Below, piece by piece: positions 54,780 to 63,649 of a stretch of 64,000 nucleotides of DNA (positions are counted from its first letter, which is position 1; each line of letters starts with the position of its first letter). Origin of the DNA: Nitrosarchaeum sp. GTDB taxonomy: Archaea; Thermoproteota; Nitrososphaeria; Nitrososphaerales; Nitrosopumilaceae. A program made the position numbers and the translations under genes. The notes under the pieces are model-generated. The model did not search any database. It had not been told where the DNA came from and saw nothing but the letters and a program-made list of their open reading frames with translations. The stretch spans positions 61,465 through 125,464 of the forward strand of contig JAIOOR010000007.1 in the NCBI GenBank assembly GCA_021414365.1. The letters run 5' to 3'.

Positions 54780-55786
54780 TTTTTTACTATCTCTTGCCTG
54801 ATGTCTAACAAGTCTCTGAGGATGGAACTTGCCGTTTCCATTCCTCCTGCACCTTTTCCAATAATTGTCTGAGTACCTGAATGCTCTGATGTAAACGCAA
54901 TTGCGTTTAGTGTACCATTAACGCACAATGGATCCTCTTTGGATACTTCCTTTGGTTCAACTATGAGTTCTTTGTTACATGATGCGATTAATTTTATGGC
55001 ACAATTGTTTTCCTTTGCTTTTTTTATATCATCAGTTGTTACTTTACGAATGCCCTTACAATTGATATCTGGCATTGTTACTTTCATATCCATAATCCAG
55101 TTTGCAAGAATCACTAGTTTAGCTGCAGCATCCAATCCATCCAAATCCAATGATTCATCCGCTTCGACATACCCTTTATCTTTGGCATCTTTTAATGCAG
55201 TCTCAAAAGAGAGACCATTTGCCATGTTTGTTAAAATATAATTTGTTGTTCCATTTAATATCCCTGAAAAAGATGTGATCCTTTCACCTCTTAGACTATT
55301 TTTTGCATAATCTAAAATTGGAGTTCCACCTCCAACTGTTCCGCTAAATTTGAAGATAACTTGATTGTAAATTGCTAATTCCATTAATGATGGAAATGCC
55401 AATGCTAACGGTCCTTTATTTACCGATATCACATGCATTCTTCTTTTCATTGCAGTTGTTATGTGAGACATTCCCGGCTCTGCGTCTTTGTAATTACTAG
55501 CTGTTGTTTCAATTACTACATCTGCATCAAGGTTTTTGATCATATCAATTCCTTGCATGTTGTTTTTTGTAATTGCATAATTTTTTACAGTTCCAAATTT
55601 TTTCTTGACTTCTATGAGTTTTTCTAAATCTAAACCTGTTTTATCTACTGCACTACCTTTACTGTCAAAGACACCTACAACTCTTGGTTTTAGTCCATAT
55701 TTTGCGTAAAGATCTTCTGATCTTGAATTAAATAATTTAACCAAGCTTTGAGCAACAACACCAAAGCCACAAAGTATAATTCTCAA
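54776..55786 (-). CDS. hom: Homoserine dehydrogenase
   Basis: 336 aa. NAD(P)-binding CGFGVVAQSLVKLF, VIETTASNY, FSGTVGGGTPI, SGILNGTTNYILT, and catalytic region ADESLDLDGLDAAAKL with the conserved lysine. Makes homoserine for threonine and methionine. No ACT domain. Confidence 0.94.
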   Translation of the reverse strand: MRIILCGFGVVAQSLVKLFNSRSEDLYAKYGLKPRVVGVFDSKGSAVDKTGLDLEKLIEVKKKFGTVKNYAITKNNMQGIDMIKNLDADVVIETTASNYKDAEPGMSHITTAMKRRMHVISVNKGPLALAFPSLMELAIYNQVIFKFSGTVGGGTPILDYAKNSLRGERITSFSGILNGTTNYILTNMANGLSFETALKDAKDKGYVEADESLDLDGLDAAAKLVILANWIMDMKVTMPDINCKGIRKVTTDDIKKAKENNCAIKLIASCNKELIVEPKEVSKEDPLCVNGTLNAIAFTSEHSGTQTIIGKGAGGMETASSILRDLLDIRQEIVKN

Positions 55787-55922
55787 ATTTTTTCTTTCCT
55801 TTTTAATTTGTTATTTTGATTCATTTCTTTGATTTTCTTTCAATGACTGCGTTTTATTAATAATTTTTGAATACCATTGAGGATGTTTTATGTGCTCAAA
55901 AGTGATTTGTACGCACATCATT

Positions 55923-56324
55923 TTATTCATTATTTTTGTCAAGTTCAAGTGACACTGAGTTGATACAGTACCTTAGATTAGTCGGTTTTGGTCCGTCATC
56001 AAAAACATGTCCTAGATGTGCCCCGCATTTCTTACAGTTTACCTCAGTGCGTACCATTCCGTAGGCATTATCTGATACGTATTCTATCTTCTCCTCTGAG
56101 AGAGGTTGCCAAAAACTTGGCCATCCTGAGCCTGAATCATATTTTGTGTCTGATTTGAATAATTCCTCTCCACAACAGCTGCACTTGTAAGTGCCTTTTT
56201 CTTTGTTATTGTAATATTTTCCAGTAAATGGTGGCTCTGTACCCTTGTTGATACAAACTTCGTATTGATCTGGAGTTAACGTCTCCTTCCACTCTTTGGC
56301 AGTTTTTACAATTTCATCTGTCAT
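55923..56324 (-). CDS. msrB: Peptide-methionine (R)-S-oxide reductase
   Basis: 133 aa. Zinc pairs CSCCGEELF and [12 protein letters not shown], and the catalytic cysteine in [10 protein letters not shown]. Repairs oxidised methionine, using thioredoxin-type donors such as the TrxB system at 22.6 kb. Confidence 0.95.
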   Translation of the reverse strand: MTDEIVKTAKEWKETLTPDQYEVCINKGTEPPFTGKYYNNKEKGTYKCSCCGEELFKSDTKYDSGSGWPSFWQPLSEEKIEYVSDNAYGMVRTEVNCKKCGAHLGHVFDDGPKPTNLRYCINSVSLELDKNNE

Positions 56325-56359
56325 GTTTTTGTTATTACTTGATTATATTAGAATATTTT

Positions 56360-57997
56360 CTATTTTTTAATGTTCTTTCTTTTTTCTTCAGATCTTTTTT
56401 CTGATTCAAATCTTTCCAAATCATATTCTTTTAAATCTACAAATTTCATAATTTTACTCAAATTTGGATGAACTTTGTTGATCTCCTTGAACATTTGCTG
56501 TGCAACTCTTCTGTAATCAATATGTCCTTGTGGTACTGTTCTTAATTCAATTAAATGACATGCTTCACGAAGATTGAATTTCATAAAATATGGGTAGTTG
56601 TATGCAAAGTTTACAACATACTGTGCTTGCTCTGGATGTTTTGTTCTTATTTTCTCAAATACTTGTTTTGTATTTTTCATGCATTCTTTGTACTCTTTTT
56701 CAATTCCTAAAACCTTGATTTCATTTGGAGTGTTATACCAATGATCTGTCGTAAGTAACTGTCTTTCCAATGTCAATGCTCTATGTCTGTGAAAGTCTCT
56801 GAACATTCCAAAATTATTGAGCAAATCAAAAGTATAGTAAACATTTTCAAATGCTCTTGATGGCCTATGACGTCTATTTTTACGCAAGTTTGCAAATATA
56901 TTGATTGTTTTTATTTTCTCCTCTTTGGATAGTTTTCTTACTTGCTGCATTATGTTACTATGTGATGTGCTTGGAGACTGTTCGTAGATTATGCCTGTAA
57001 TGATTTTGTCGATTGCAGTTTTTTCTGGTTCATAATCTACTATCTGTGTTGTTGTACCTGAAATTATTTTTGGTTGGATTTTCTTTGCTATTTTCTTTGA
57101 AGCAGTTTTGACTTGTTTTAGATAATCTTGGAATGCTTTACCATACTTGTCATCTGCTCTTCGAACAAACGCCTTGATAGTAGTGTCGAGCTCTTTTTTG
57201 ATTTTTGAGGCTAAATCCCTCTCTTCATCAAGCTCCGATGATGCAAGTATTGTGAGGAGATACTCAAATGCTCTTCCATTTCCTGTGATTCCTACATTGG
57301 TTAATGTGGATGCTGGTAATAACCCGCGTAAAATATCCAAAGCCTTTGCTTTTGTTGAACCGTTGTAAACCATACTTGCTGATTTTATGTCTTCTTCTTC
57401 TTTTAGTTTGGAAAATGATTTCTCTATTCCATCTTTAGAGTCTTTAAAAGTATATTTTTCAATTGGGTATTTTTCTCTGACATACTTTACCATATGCTCA
57501 ATATTTTCTGAATAAACATCAAATGAAAAATTACATGCATCTACATACAAATCAGCAAACTTTGACTTCATTAATACTGGGTCCTTGTAGAATCTATACT
57601 GCCCATTTATTTTTTTATTCCATGCTACATACCTTGATGACTTTTCTAGATATGATAATCCTATCCTTCTATCTTCAATTTTTTTAACTGCTATGTTCGA
57701 TATTCCCTCAATTGCTATCTGGGCTTCTCCTAATTCTGCAACTGAATCATCACCATACTCTAATAGTACACGATTGTAAAATTCCTCTCCCATGTTTTTG
57801 TTGTGTAAGAATTCATCTAAGAATATTCTTCGCATACTTTTGTCTGTTCTGCTATATCGTGACATTAATGCACCACGATCAACTTGTCTTGGTGTAATTA
57901 TTGCAAACACATTCTCATCTGAATTTGAAAAATGATTGTCAAGTAATTTTTTTTCTTTGACTGAAAATTCGGACAATATGATTGTCCTGTTTTCCAA
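56360..57997 (-). CDS. thyX: Double-length ThyX-like FAD-dependent thymidylate synthase
   Basis: 545 aa, about twice a classical ThyX. The N-terminal half has R110-R111 and S120 in [15 protein letters not shown], a variant of the RHRx7S motif; the C-terminal half has RHR at 404-406 but leucine where the serine would be ([13 protein letters not shown]). It may be an asymmetric duplication in which each half keeps different active-site parts. It would make dTMP from dUMP with FAD and methylene-folate. Whether it is the only thymidylate synthase of the organism cannot be seen here. Confidence 0.78.
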   Translation of the reverse strand: MENRTIILSEFSVKEKKLLDNHFSNSDENVFAIITPRQVDRGALMSRYSRTDKSMRRIFLDEFLHNKNMGEEFYNRVLLEYGDDSVAELGEAQIAIEGISNIAVKKIEDRRIGLSYLEKSSRYVAWNKKINGQYRFYKDPVLMKSKFADLYVDACNFSFDVYSENIEHMVKYVREKYPIEKYTFKDSKDGIEKSFSKLKEEEDIKSASMVYNGSTKAKALDILRGLLPASTLTNVGITGNGRAFEYLLTILASSELDEERDLASKIKKELDTTIKAFVRRADDKYGKAFQDYLKQVKTASKKIAKKIQPKIISGTTTQIVDYEPEKTAIDKIITGIIYEQSPSTSHSNIMQQVRKLSKEEKIKTINIFANLRKNRRHRPSRAFENVYYTFDLLNNFGMFRDFHRHRALTLERQLLTTDHWYNTPNEIKVLGIEKEYKECMKNTKQVFEKIRTKHPEQAQYVVNFAYNYPYFMKFNLREACHLIELRTVPQGHIDYRRVAQQMFKEINKVHPNLSKIMKFVDLKEYDLERFESEKRSEEKRKNIKK

Positions 57998-58008
57998 TTA
58001 TTAATAGT

Positions 58009-58293
58009 CTATTTCTTTTTTCCAATCTGTATTAGATCGGGGGCTTGATTTTTTTCCATTCCTTTTGTTTGCCATCTTAGCAGTACTTCTTTGAATGCAT
58101 TTGCATCTGCTTCATTTTCTGTATACATTAATGCCGTGATCCATCTTCCTTTTCCTGCTTTGCCTCCTACAGAATTCATCCAGAAATTACTTGGTAAAGT
58201 TTCCAGAGCTTTATTATTTGGATCTTTTGTAATCTCTACCCATCTATTTCCTACAAAATTCAAAATATGTTCTAACTCTTCTCTCTGTATCAT
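58009..58293 (-). CDS. Small soluble protein of unknown function
   Basis: 94 aa: NRWVEITKDPNNKALETLPSN, WMNSVGGKAGKGRWITALMY, ADANAFKEVLLRWQTKGM. Not recognised. It lies 11 bp upstream of the ThyX-like gene on the same strand, so probably cotranscribed. It marks the last gene before the accessory region. Confidence 0.62.
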   Translation of the reverse strand: MIQREELEHILNFVGNRWVEITKDPNNKALETLPSNFWMNSVGGKAGKGRWITALMYTENEADANAFKEVLLRWQTKGMEKNQAPDLIQIGKKK

Positions 58294-58333
58294 AATGTAG
58301 GTTATTTGTTGCTAGATTTTAAAATATGTGGAA

Positions 58334-58360
58334 GTGTCAGGCATGTTCCTTGCCTTTCAC
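58334..58360. promoter_or_regulatory. Imperfect inverted repeat upstream of the recombinase
   Basis: GTGTCAGGCA-tgttcct-TGCCTTTCAC pairs as a 10-bp stem with two mismatches and a 7-base loop, 66 bp before the recombinase ATG. Could be an operator or part of an attachment/crossover site. Confidence 0.35.
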
Positions 58361-58425
58361 GCACAAATCACGCCTAATTTGCCTGAAAAAAATTTCAGTA
58401 TGACCTTCTTTTTTGGAGATTTACC

Positions 58426-59640
58426 ATGAGAAGCCCTCAGATTAGGCTGAATGGAAGAAAGGCATCTGAAGAAAAGATCCTTGATGCGATCCATAGTCTA
58501 ATCACAGGTAGTGGGGAAACACACTACCCTGTCTCCATTACTCAAACTGCAAAAATGCTTGGGGTCTCACGTCAGACCATCTACCAGTACATCAAAAAGA
58601 TGAAAGGAGATCGTACCATCAAAAGAACCTCCACTGGCAAGCTAGAACTGCCAAAAGAAATTTCCGAATCAAAATTTTATAGAATGAGTTTGTTGAATCC
58701 AATCAAAAGCGACAAACTGGTATCTGACTGGATAGATGATTTACAAACAAGAAAAGGCGGCGAACCCGTTGTATCTTGGAGATCTAGAGTCAGTGCCGTT
58801 GAATCTGTATGCAATACATGTAAGATTACTCCAAAGAAATTAATTGTTTCAGAAAAAAATACAGAAGAAATACTTCGCCAATACGTCAAGATGTATCGTC
58901 AGGGAAACGCCGTCATGGAAATGCGTTTTGCAAAAAACTCTGATGACATAAAATCTGTCACATACAGAAGAGTTCAAGGGGTTAGGGATTTTTGCAGGTT
59001 CTATGGAATGAATTGGGCTCGTGGTGCAAGCGGTATAATGTCACAGAAAATTCCAAACCATGCAAAGTACAGTGACATTAGACTGACAAGTGAGGAACTT
59101 GAAATGGCTGATGACTACATCAAAAAGACTTGGGGTCTTGATTCAGATGTGTACCGATGGTTCTGGATTGGCATTGAGAGTTGTGCAAGATTCAATGCTT
59201 TGTATAACATGAATTTAGATTTTACAAAGCATGTTAGTTTAAAGACAACATACATCATGACAGTGTTTGAGACAAAGACCAGTCACATCAGAGGAGGCAA
59301 GTGGATAAAGTACATCACAAGAAAAGACACTCAGAAAAGTATTGATCTGATAAAGAGTAGAGGCACTAGTAGAATTTACGAATCTACTTTACCAAAGTAC
59401 AAATTTCATGTTTTGATTTCAAATCAGCTAAAGCAGATTTACTCTCATCTTGGAAAAAGCGTATATTTTCAGAAACGCCCCAATCATGCCTTGCGTCATA
59501 TTGGTGCCCATTATTGGCTCTCAAAGACTGACTATAATTTTGGCTTGATTGCAGAAATTGGAGGCTGGAATACGATAGATGAGTTGAAAAAGAGTTACGG
59601 TCAGATTCCACCTGAGAAAATTTTAGAAATAATTGGTTAA
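58426..59640 (+). CDS. Tyrosine recombinase with N-terminal HTH
   Basis: 404 aa. Residues about 40-60 form a helix-turn-helix (SITQTAKMLGVSRQTIYQYI). The C-terminal part resembles a phage-type integrase: a box I arginine in ESCARFNALYNMN, HALRHIGAHYWL (HxxR box) and a likely nucleophilic tyrosine in ELKKSYGQIP. Composition is richer in G+C than most neighbouring genes. Such HTH-integrase proteins occur in thaumarchaeal genomes, often with mobile elements. No flanking tRNA or clear att direct repeat was found. Confidence 0.82.
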   Translation: MRSPQIRLNGRKASEEKILDAIHSLITGSGETHYPVSITQTAKMLGVSRQTIYQYIKKMKGDRTIKRTSTGKLELPKEISESKFYRMSLLNPIKSDKLVSDWIDDLQTRKGGEPVVSWRSRVSAVESVCNTCKITPKKLIVSEKNTEEILRQYVKMYRQGNAVMEMRFAKNSDDIKSVTYRRVQGVRDFCRFYGMNWARGASGIMSQKIPNHAKYSDIRLTSEELEMADDYIKKTWGLDSDVYRWFWIGIESCARFNALYNMNLDFTKHVSLKTTYIMTVFETKTSHIRGGKWIKYITRKDTQKSIDLIKSRGTSRIYESTLPKYKFHVLISNQLKQIYSHLGKSVYFQKRPNHALRHIGAHYWLSKTDYNFGLIAEIGGWNTIDELKKSYGQIPPEKILEIIG

Positions 59641-59913
59641 ATTCACGAAGGAATCTTACAAAAGATTGAGTTTTCCAAAATTTGATTCAAATTCAATTCC
59701 ACGTATTTTTAGAAGAGGCTTGTAGAGAAAGGTTAAGAAATATCACAAAATCTCAGGAAACAAAAACTCCTTTCAGACTGTCAGAGCCTGAGACATGTCA
59801 CAAATCTTACATGTGTGAAAATATCCATCTCATTAGGATCACATTGCAATGAAATCAGGAAATAGATGTAATTCTGATATTGTGATGGTAATGCCATTTT
59901 TAGAAACTACAAC
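59641..59913. other. Spacer between recombinase and sensor kinase
   Basis: 273 bp without a convincing ORF. It should contain the promoter of the kinase operon; I could not identify a clear TATA box. Confidence 0.4.
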
Positions 59914-61752
59914 ATGTCTAGACAGTGTAAACCCAAAAAATGTGAAAAGAGTAGGCATCATAAATCTAATCAATACATAATATTTAGTAGTGATGACTGT
60001 AATTGGGTCAGATATTTGAATAAAGAAATAACATTAACAGTAATAGTCTTGGTATCTACTACGGCATTAATTGTGGGGTTGCTATGTATTTACACAAATA
60101 ATGAGATCCAAAGAATGAATGACGAAATAATAAAAACCAAAATAAATGAAGTAGAGGCTTTATCGTCACGTTTTGCATTACGATTACAGTATGTTACAGG
60201 TATGATTGAATTTACTGGTAAGACATTTCCCATGACAGAGCCCCCAATACATTCGAATTTGATTTCTGACTATTCAAAGGGCATACCGCAAGATGCAGAT
60301 ATTGCAAAAAGAGACATGGCAAGAAATATGCTTGATAAAAAATTTGAATTTGATTATGTTTTTTATGCTATGCCTAATGGAGATATTTACTTTTTAGAAC
60401 CATTTTCTTCTCAGATCAAGCTTTCTCAGTTAAATTTTGCTTTTAGGGATTGGTATTCTGGCGCACTAAGTACGGGTTCAACATATGTGAGCGAAGTATA
60501 TGTTTCAGCTAACGAAAAACACAATGTGATAGCCATTGCAACCCCAATTTACAACAATGTCGACCAGACTTTGAATGGAATCTTTGTTGGGGCACTTAAT
60601 CTTGGCACAATTCAACGTTCACTGTCACATATTAGTCTAGGACAAAATGAATATTTGTTAATAGTTGATCACAATAATAACATAGTAATTGATTCTCGAA
60701 AATCAGAATCAGACATTGAAATCAAAAGATTGGCATTTGATTTAAGCAATCAACAACAAGGAGAACAGGTCAACATTGCAACAAAAACAATAGAAGAAAA
60801 AGACAGCATCATAGCATTCAAAACCATACCAATTGGAACTCATGAGTGGTCAATCATGTCAATTCAACCACAGCATGATGCATTTGTCTCATCAGATGCA
60901 TTAAGAAATGAGGCGGTTGGAATAATTATAACAATAGTCGCAATCACAAGCATATCTGGATTTTTCATGATCAGGAAAATAAACATCAACATAAATTTAT
61001 CAGATAAACTAAAACATAGCAATTCTGAACTAGAAATAAAAACAGAGCAACTCAAACAAACCAACATACAAAAAGATGAGTTTTCTGCAATGGTTACACA
61101 TGAGCTAAAGACCCCACTTATGCCAATCCTATGGCATTGTGGTTTGTTAAAAAAAGAGATGGCAGGAGAACTTAATGCAGAACAGTTAGAGTCAATAGAG
61201 TCTATTGAAAAAAATACAAAGCAACTTGAATCTCTCATTAGTGACATCATGGATGCACGAAAACTAGATCTAAACAAGATGAAATTTAATTTAGAAACAA
61301 TCTCGCTTGAGGAGTTTTTTAACAGTATCGAGGAGGATTATAAAAATAGATTGGCCAACATGGGAATATTATTTACAACAAAATACCCGTCTGGAATTAC
61401 AATGCACACAGATAAGACAAGATTGCGACAAGTCTTTGATAATTTGATAGGAAATTCCATAAAGTTTGTTTCTGAAAATACTGGCATTATTGAGGTAGTG
61501 GCAGAGAGAAAAGAAAATAAATTAATCATATCTATAAAAGATAATGGTCAAGGCATTCCCCCAGAAAAACAAAAAGAACTATTTCAAAAATTCTATCAGG
61601 TAGACACATCGGAGCGAAGAAAAGCAGGAGGCACAGGACTTGGGCTTGCCATCTCAAAAGGCATAGTGGAGAATCTTGGAGGCTCAATCAGGCTTGAAAG
61701 TGATGGCAAGACAGGCACAACAGTTTATCTTAATTTGCCACTAGAAAATTAG
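59914..61752 (+). CDS. Membrane sensor histidine kinase with extracellular Cache domain
   Basis: 612 aa. Cytoplasmic basic N-terminus, membrane helix at 38-61, an outside sensor domain of about 270 residues in Cache style (FRDWYSGALSTGSTYVSEVY, IAIATPIYNN, EYLLIVDHNNNIVIDSR), second helix at 334-353, coiled coil, then HisKA with H396 (SAMVTHELKTPLMP) and HATPase with N-box DNLIGNSIKFV, DNGQGIP and GGTGLGLAI. Ligand unknown; Cache domains usually bind small molecules. First gene of a three-gene operon. Confidence 0.93.
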   Translation: MSRQCKPKKCEKSRHHKSNQYIIFSSDDCNWVRYLNKEITLTVIVLVSTTALIVGLLCIYTNNEIQRMNDEIIKTKINEVEALSSRFALRLQYVTGMIEFTGKTFPMTEPPIHSNLISDYSKGIPQDADIAKRDMARNMLDKKFEFDYVFYAMPNGDIYFLEPFSSQIKLSQLNFAFRDWYSGALSTGSTYVSEVYVSANEKHNVIAIATPIYNNVDQTLNGIFVGALNLGTIQRSLSHISLGQNEYLLIVDHNNNIVIDSRKSESDIEIKRLAFDLSNQQQGEQVNIATKTIEEKDSIIAFKTIPIGTHEWSIMSIQPQHDAFVSSDALRNEAVGIIITIVAITSISGFFMIRKINININLSDKLKHSNSELEIKTEQLKQTNIQKDEFSAMVTHELKTPLMPILWHCGLLKKEMAGELNAEQLESIESIEKNTKQLESLISDIMDARKLDLNKMKFNLETISLEEFFNSIEEDYKNRLANMGILFTTKYPSGITMHTDKTRLRQVFDNLIGNSIKFVSENTGIIEVVAERKENKLIISIKDNGQGIPPEKQKELFQKFYQVDTSERRKAGGTGLGLAISKGIVENLGGSIRLESDGKTGTTVYLNLPLEN

Positions 61753-61786
61753 ATATTCTTAAATCATATTAATACAATATTATGGT

Positions 61787-62155
61787 ATGAATTTTCTTTT
61801 GGTTGATGACAATAAAGAGATTACAAAAATAATGTCAAAATATTTTATAAAAAAAGGTCATTTGTGTACTGTGACAAATGATGGCCGTAATGCACTTGAA
61901 ATTTTACAGAGTCAAAAATTCGATGTCGTGTTGCTTGATCTTGCAATGCCCGAGTTCTCAGGAAGGGATGTTGTCACGCATCTAAAAAATAATGGAACGA
62001 TCAATAATCATAACATAGTTTGTCTTACTGCATCTTCTCCCTCTAGTGAATATGAAGATGAGTTAAGAATTATGGGGGTAAAAGCAATACTGAAAAAACC
62101 GATTGATCCTGATGTATTGCTTGACTTTTTAAATCAATTTCAAATGAAACATTAA
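61787..62155 (+). CDS. Receiver-only response regulator
   Basis: 122 aa, D51 phosphoacceptor in VVLLDLAMP, acidic pair VDDNKE, threonine in CLTASS and lysine in LKKPIDP. No output domain. It lies 34 bp after the kinase and 8 bp before the kinase-protease fusion, so it is the natural phosphate acceptor of the one and partner of the other. Confidence 0.92.
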   Translation: MNFLLVDDNKEITKIMSKYFIKKGHLCTVTNDGRNALEILQSQKFDVVLLDLAMPEFSGRDVVTHLKNNGTINNHNIVCLTASSPSSEYEDELRIMGVKAILKKPIDPDVLLDFLNQFQMKH

Positions 62156-62163
62156 CAGTAGAC

Positions 62164-63546
62164 ATGGATGATCATATCATTCACGAACTAGAACAAATTA
62201 TTTTGTTTCAGAAAAAGATGGAACAGATAATCAACAATGATGTTCAAGACAAATCAAAACAAATACCAGATCTGATAGATGATATTGAATCCACACATGC
62301 TCTTACTGATAGACTTGTAATGGACATATTCTCAGACAAGACAAAATTGGATGAATCTTTTTTGACTACACTTAATCACGAACTACGTACTCCACTTGTA
62401 CCGATAAAAACATACGCTGAGATGTTAATGCAAAATAAGTTTGGGACGTTAAACAAACAACAAAAAGAAAGATTAGGCATTATTGTAACAAATACCGATC
62501 TATTGCAACAAAAAATAGAAATTCTTCTTAAACAAAGCGCAGACAAGAAATCATCTGACGAAAAATCATCACAGCATCTAAAAGAAGTAGAGCAAGAAAA
62601 AATAATCCTAGAGAAATTAGAAGAACTTTTGACAAATGAAATAAAGCAAGACAAAAAAACAATACATGAATTAAATGACATCGTGATAAAATCAAATCAA
62701 AATCAAAAAGAGAGTCAACAAGAAGAACTGTTTTTAAATAGAATAGTAAAAGATGAAGAGATAAAAAATATTCTTCTTGCCAAAAAAAATCTCATCGTCA
62801 TTACATTAGCTGCGATAGTTATCAGTGTGGGATTTGTAGCATATTCCACATATGTGGTAAGTGTGGTAGGGTCACAATACAAGATTGTAAACAGTGGCAA
62901 CATGCAATCAGGTTATGTCATACAGAACCTACGCGGAGACACAATAGATACGTGGCTGTCATGGAGGCTAGTTGACGGCGCTACAATTAACGTAAACCTA
63001 ATTGATGCTGAGAAATACCCTGACAAGGCAGAGATTGCAAGGACGGTTCTGCTCTCTGAAGAATCAATTGAGATAGACAATTCATTATTGCACAAGGGTC
63101 TCAAGGGCACCACCTCCACATACTATATTGGGTGGGCAGGCGCACTTGGAAGCGTAAAAAATCCTACCAAGTTCCACATCCCTCAAAAATTCAACCTAAT
63201 AGACTCTGCAAATGGTGAGGGGGACATTACAATAAGACTGACTACACAGACAAGCGGTGACGGGTATTCAGGATATACAAAGACCATAGCAGATGAATCC
63301 CAAAACCAGATACTAAAATCTGAAATCACAATATATGGTGTAGACAAGCTATCAAAGGCAGGATTTGAAACAATACTAAGACACGAGCTGGGACATGCGT
63401 TAGGATTGGCACATTCTACTGCAACTGAAGACCTGATGCACCCCACAATAGAGACAGACTATCCATACATCTCTAGTTGCGATATTGATGCAATGGTGTT
63501 GCTCTATGATGGGGGAGAAAAAAGCGAAGTGACATGCAAAATATGA
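62164..63546 (+). CDS. Kinase DHp segment fused to an extracellular matrixin-type metalloprotease
   Basis: 460 aa. Residues 60-125 form a HisKA dimerisation/phosphoacceptor helix pair with H72 in TTLNHELRTPLVPIKTYAEM; no HATPase domain follows. A charged coiled coil (130-205) leads to one membrane helix (210-236). Residues 237-460 lie outside and end in a zincin domain with HELGHALGLAH (H407, H411, H417) and a Met-turn (LMHP, M425). The N-terminus is cytoplasmic. An upstream kinase could phosphorylate H72 and so control the protease across the membrane; this is inference. Confidence 0.9.
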   Translation: MDDHIIHELEQIILFQKKMEQIINNDVQDKSKQIPDLIDDIESTHALTDRLVMDIFSDKTKLDESFLTTLNHELRTPLVPIKTYAEMLMQNKFGTLNKQQKERLGIIVTNTDLLQQKIEILLKQSADKKSSDEKSSQHLKEVEQEKIILEKLEELLTNEIKQDKKTIHELNDIVIKSNQNQKESQQEELFLNRIVKDEEIKNILLAKKNLIVITLAAIVISVGFVAYSTYVVSVVGSQYKIVNSGNMQSGYVIQNLRGDTIDTWLSWRLVDGATINVNLIDAEKYPDKAEIARTVLLSEESIEIDNSLLHKGLKGTTSTYYIGWAGALGSVKNPTKFHIPQKFNLIDSANGEGDITIRLTTQTSGDGYSGYTKTIADESQNQILKSEITIYGVDKLSKAGFETILRHELGHALGLAHSTATEDLMHPTIETDYPYISSCDIDAMVLLYDGGEKSEVTCKI

Positions 63547-63649
63547 CCGTGTTTTGGTATAATTTATTCCATAATGGAATTACGCAACTGTGTAATCTGC
63601 ATCACGTGTTATTAGATTGCAGCACAATTAAAAATCAATTGTGAAATTC

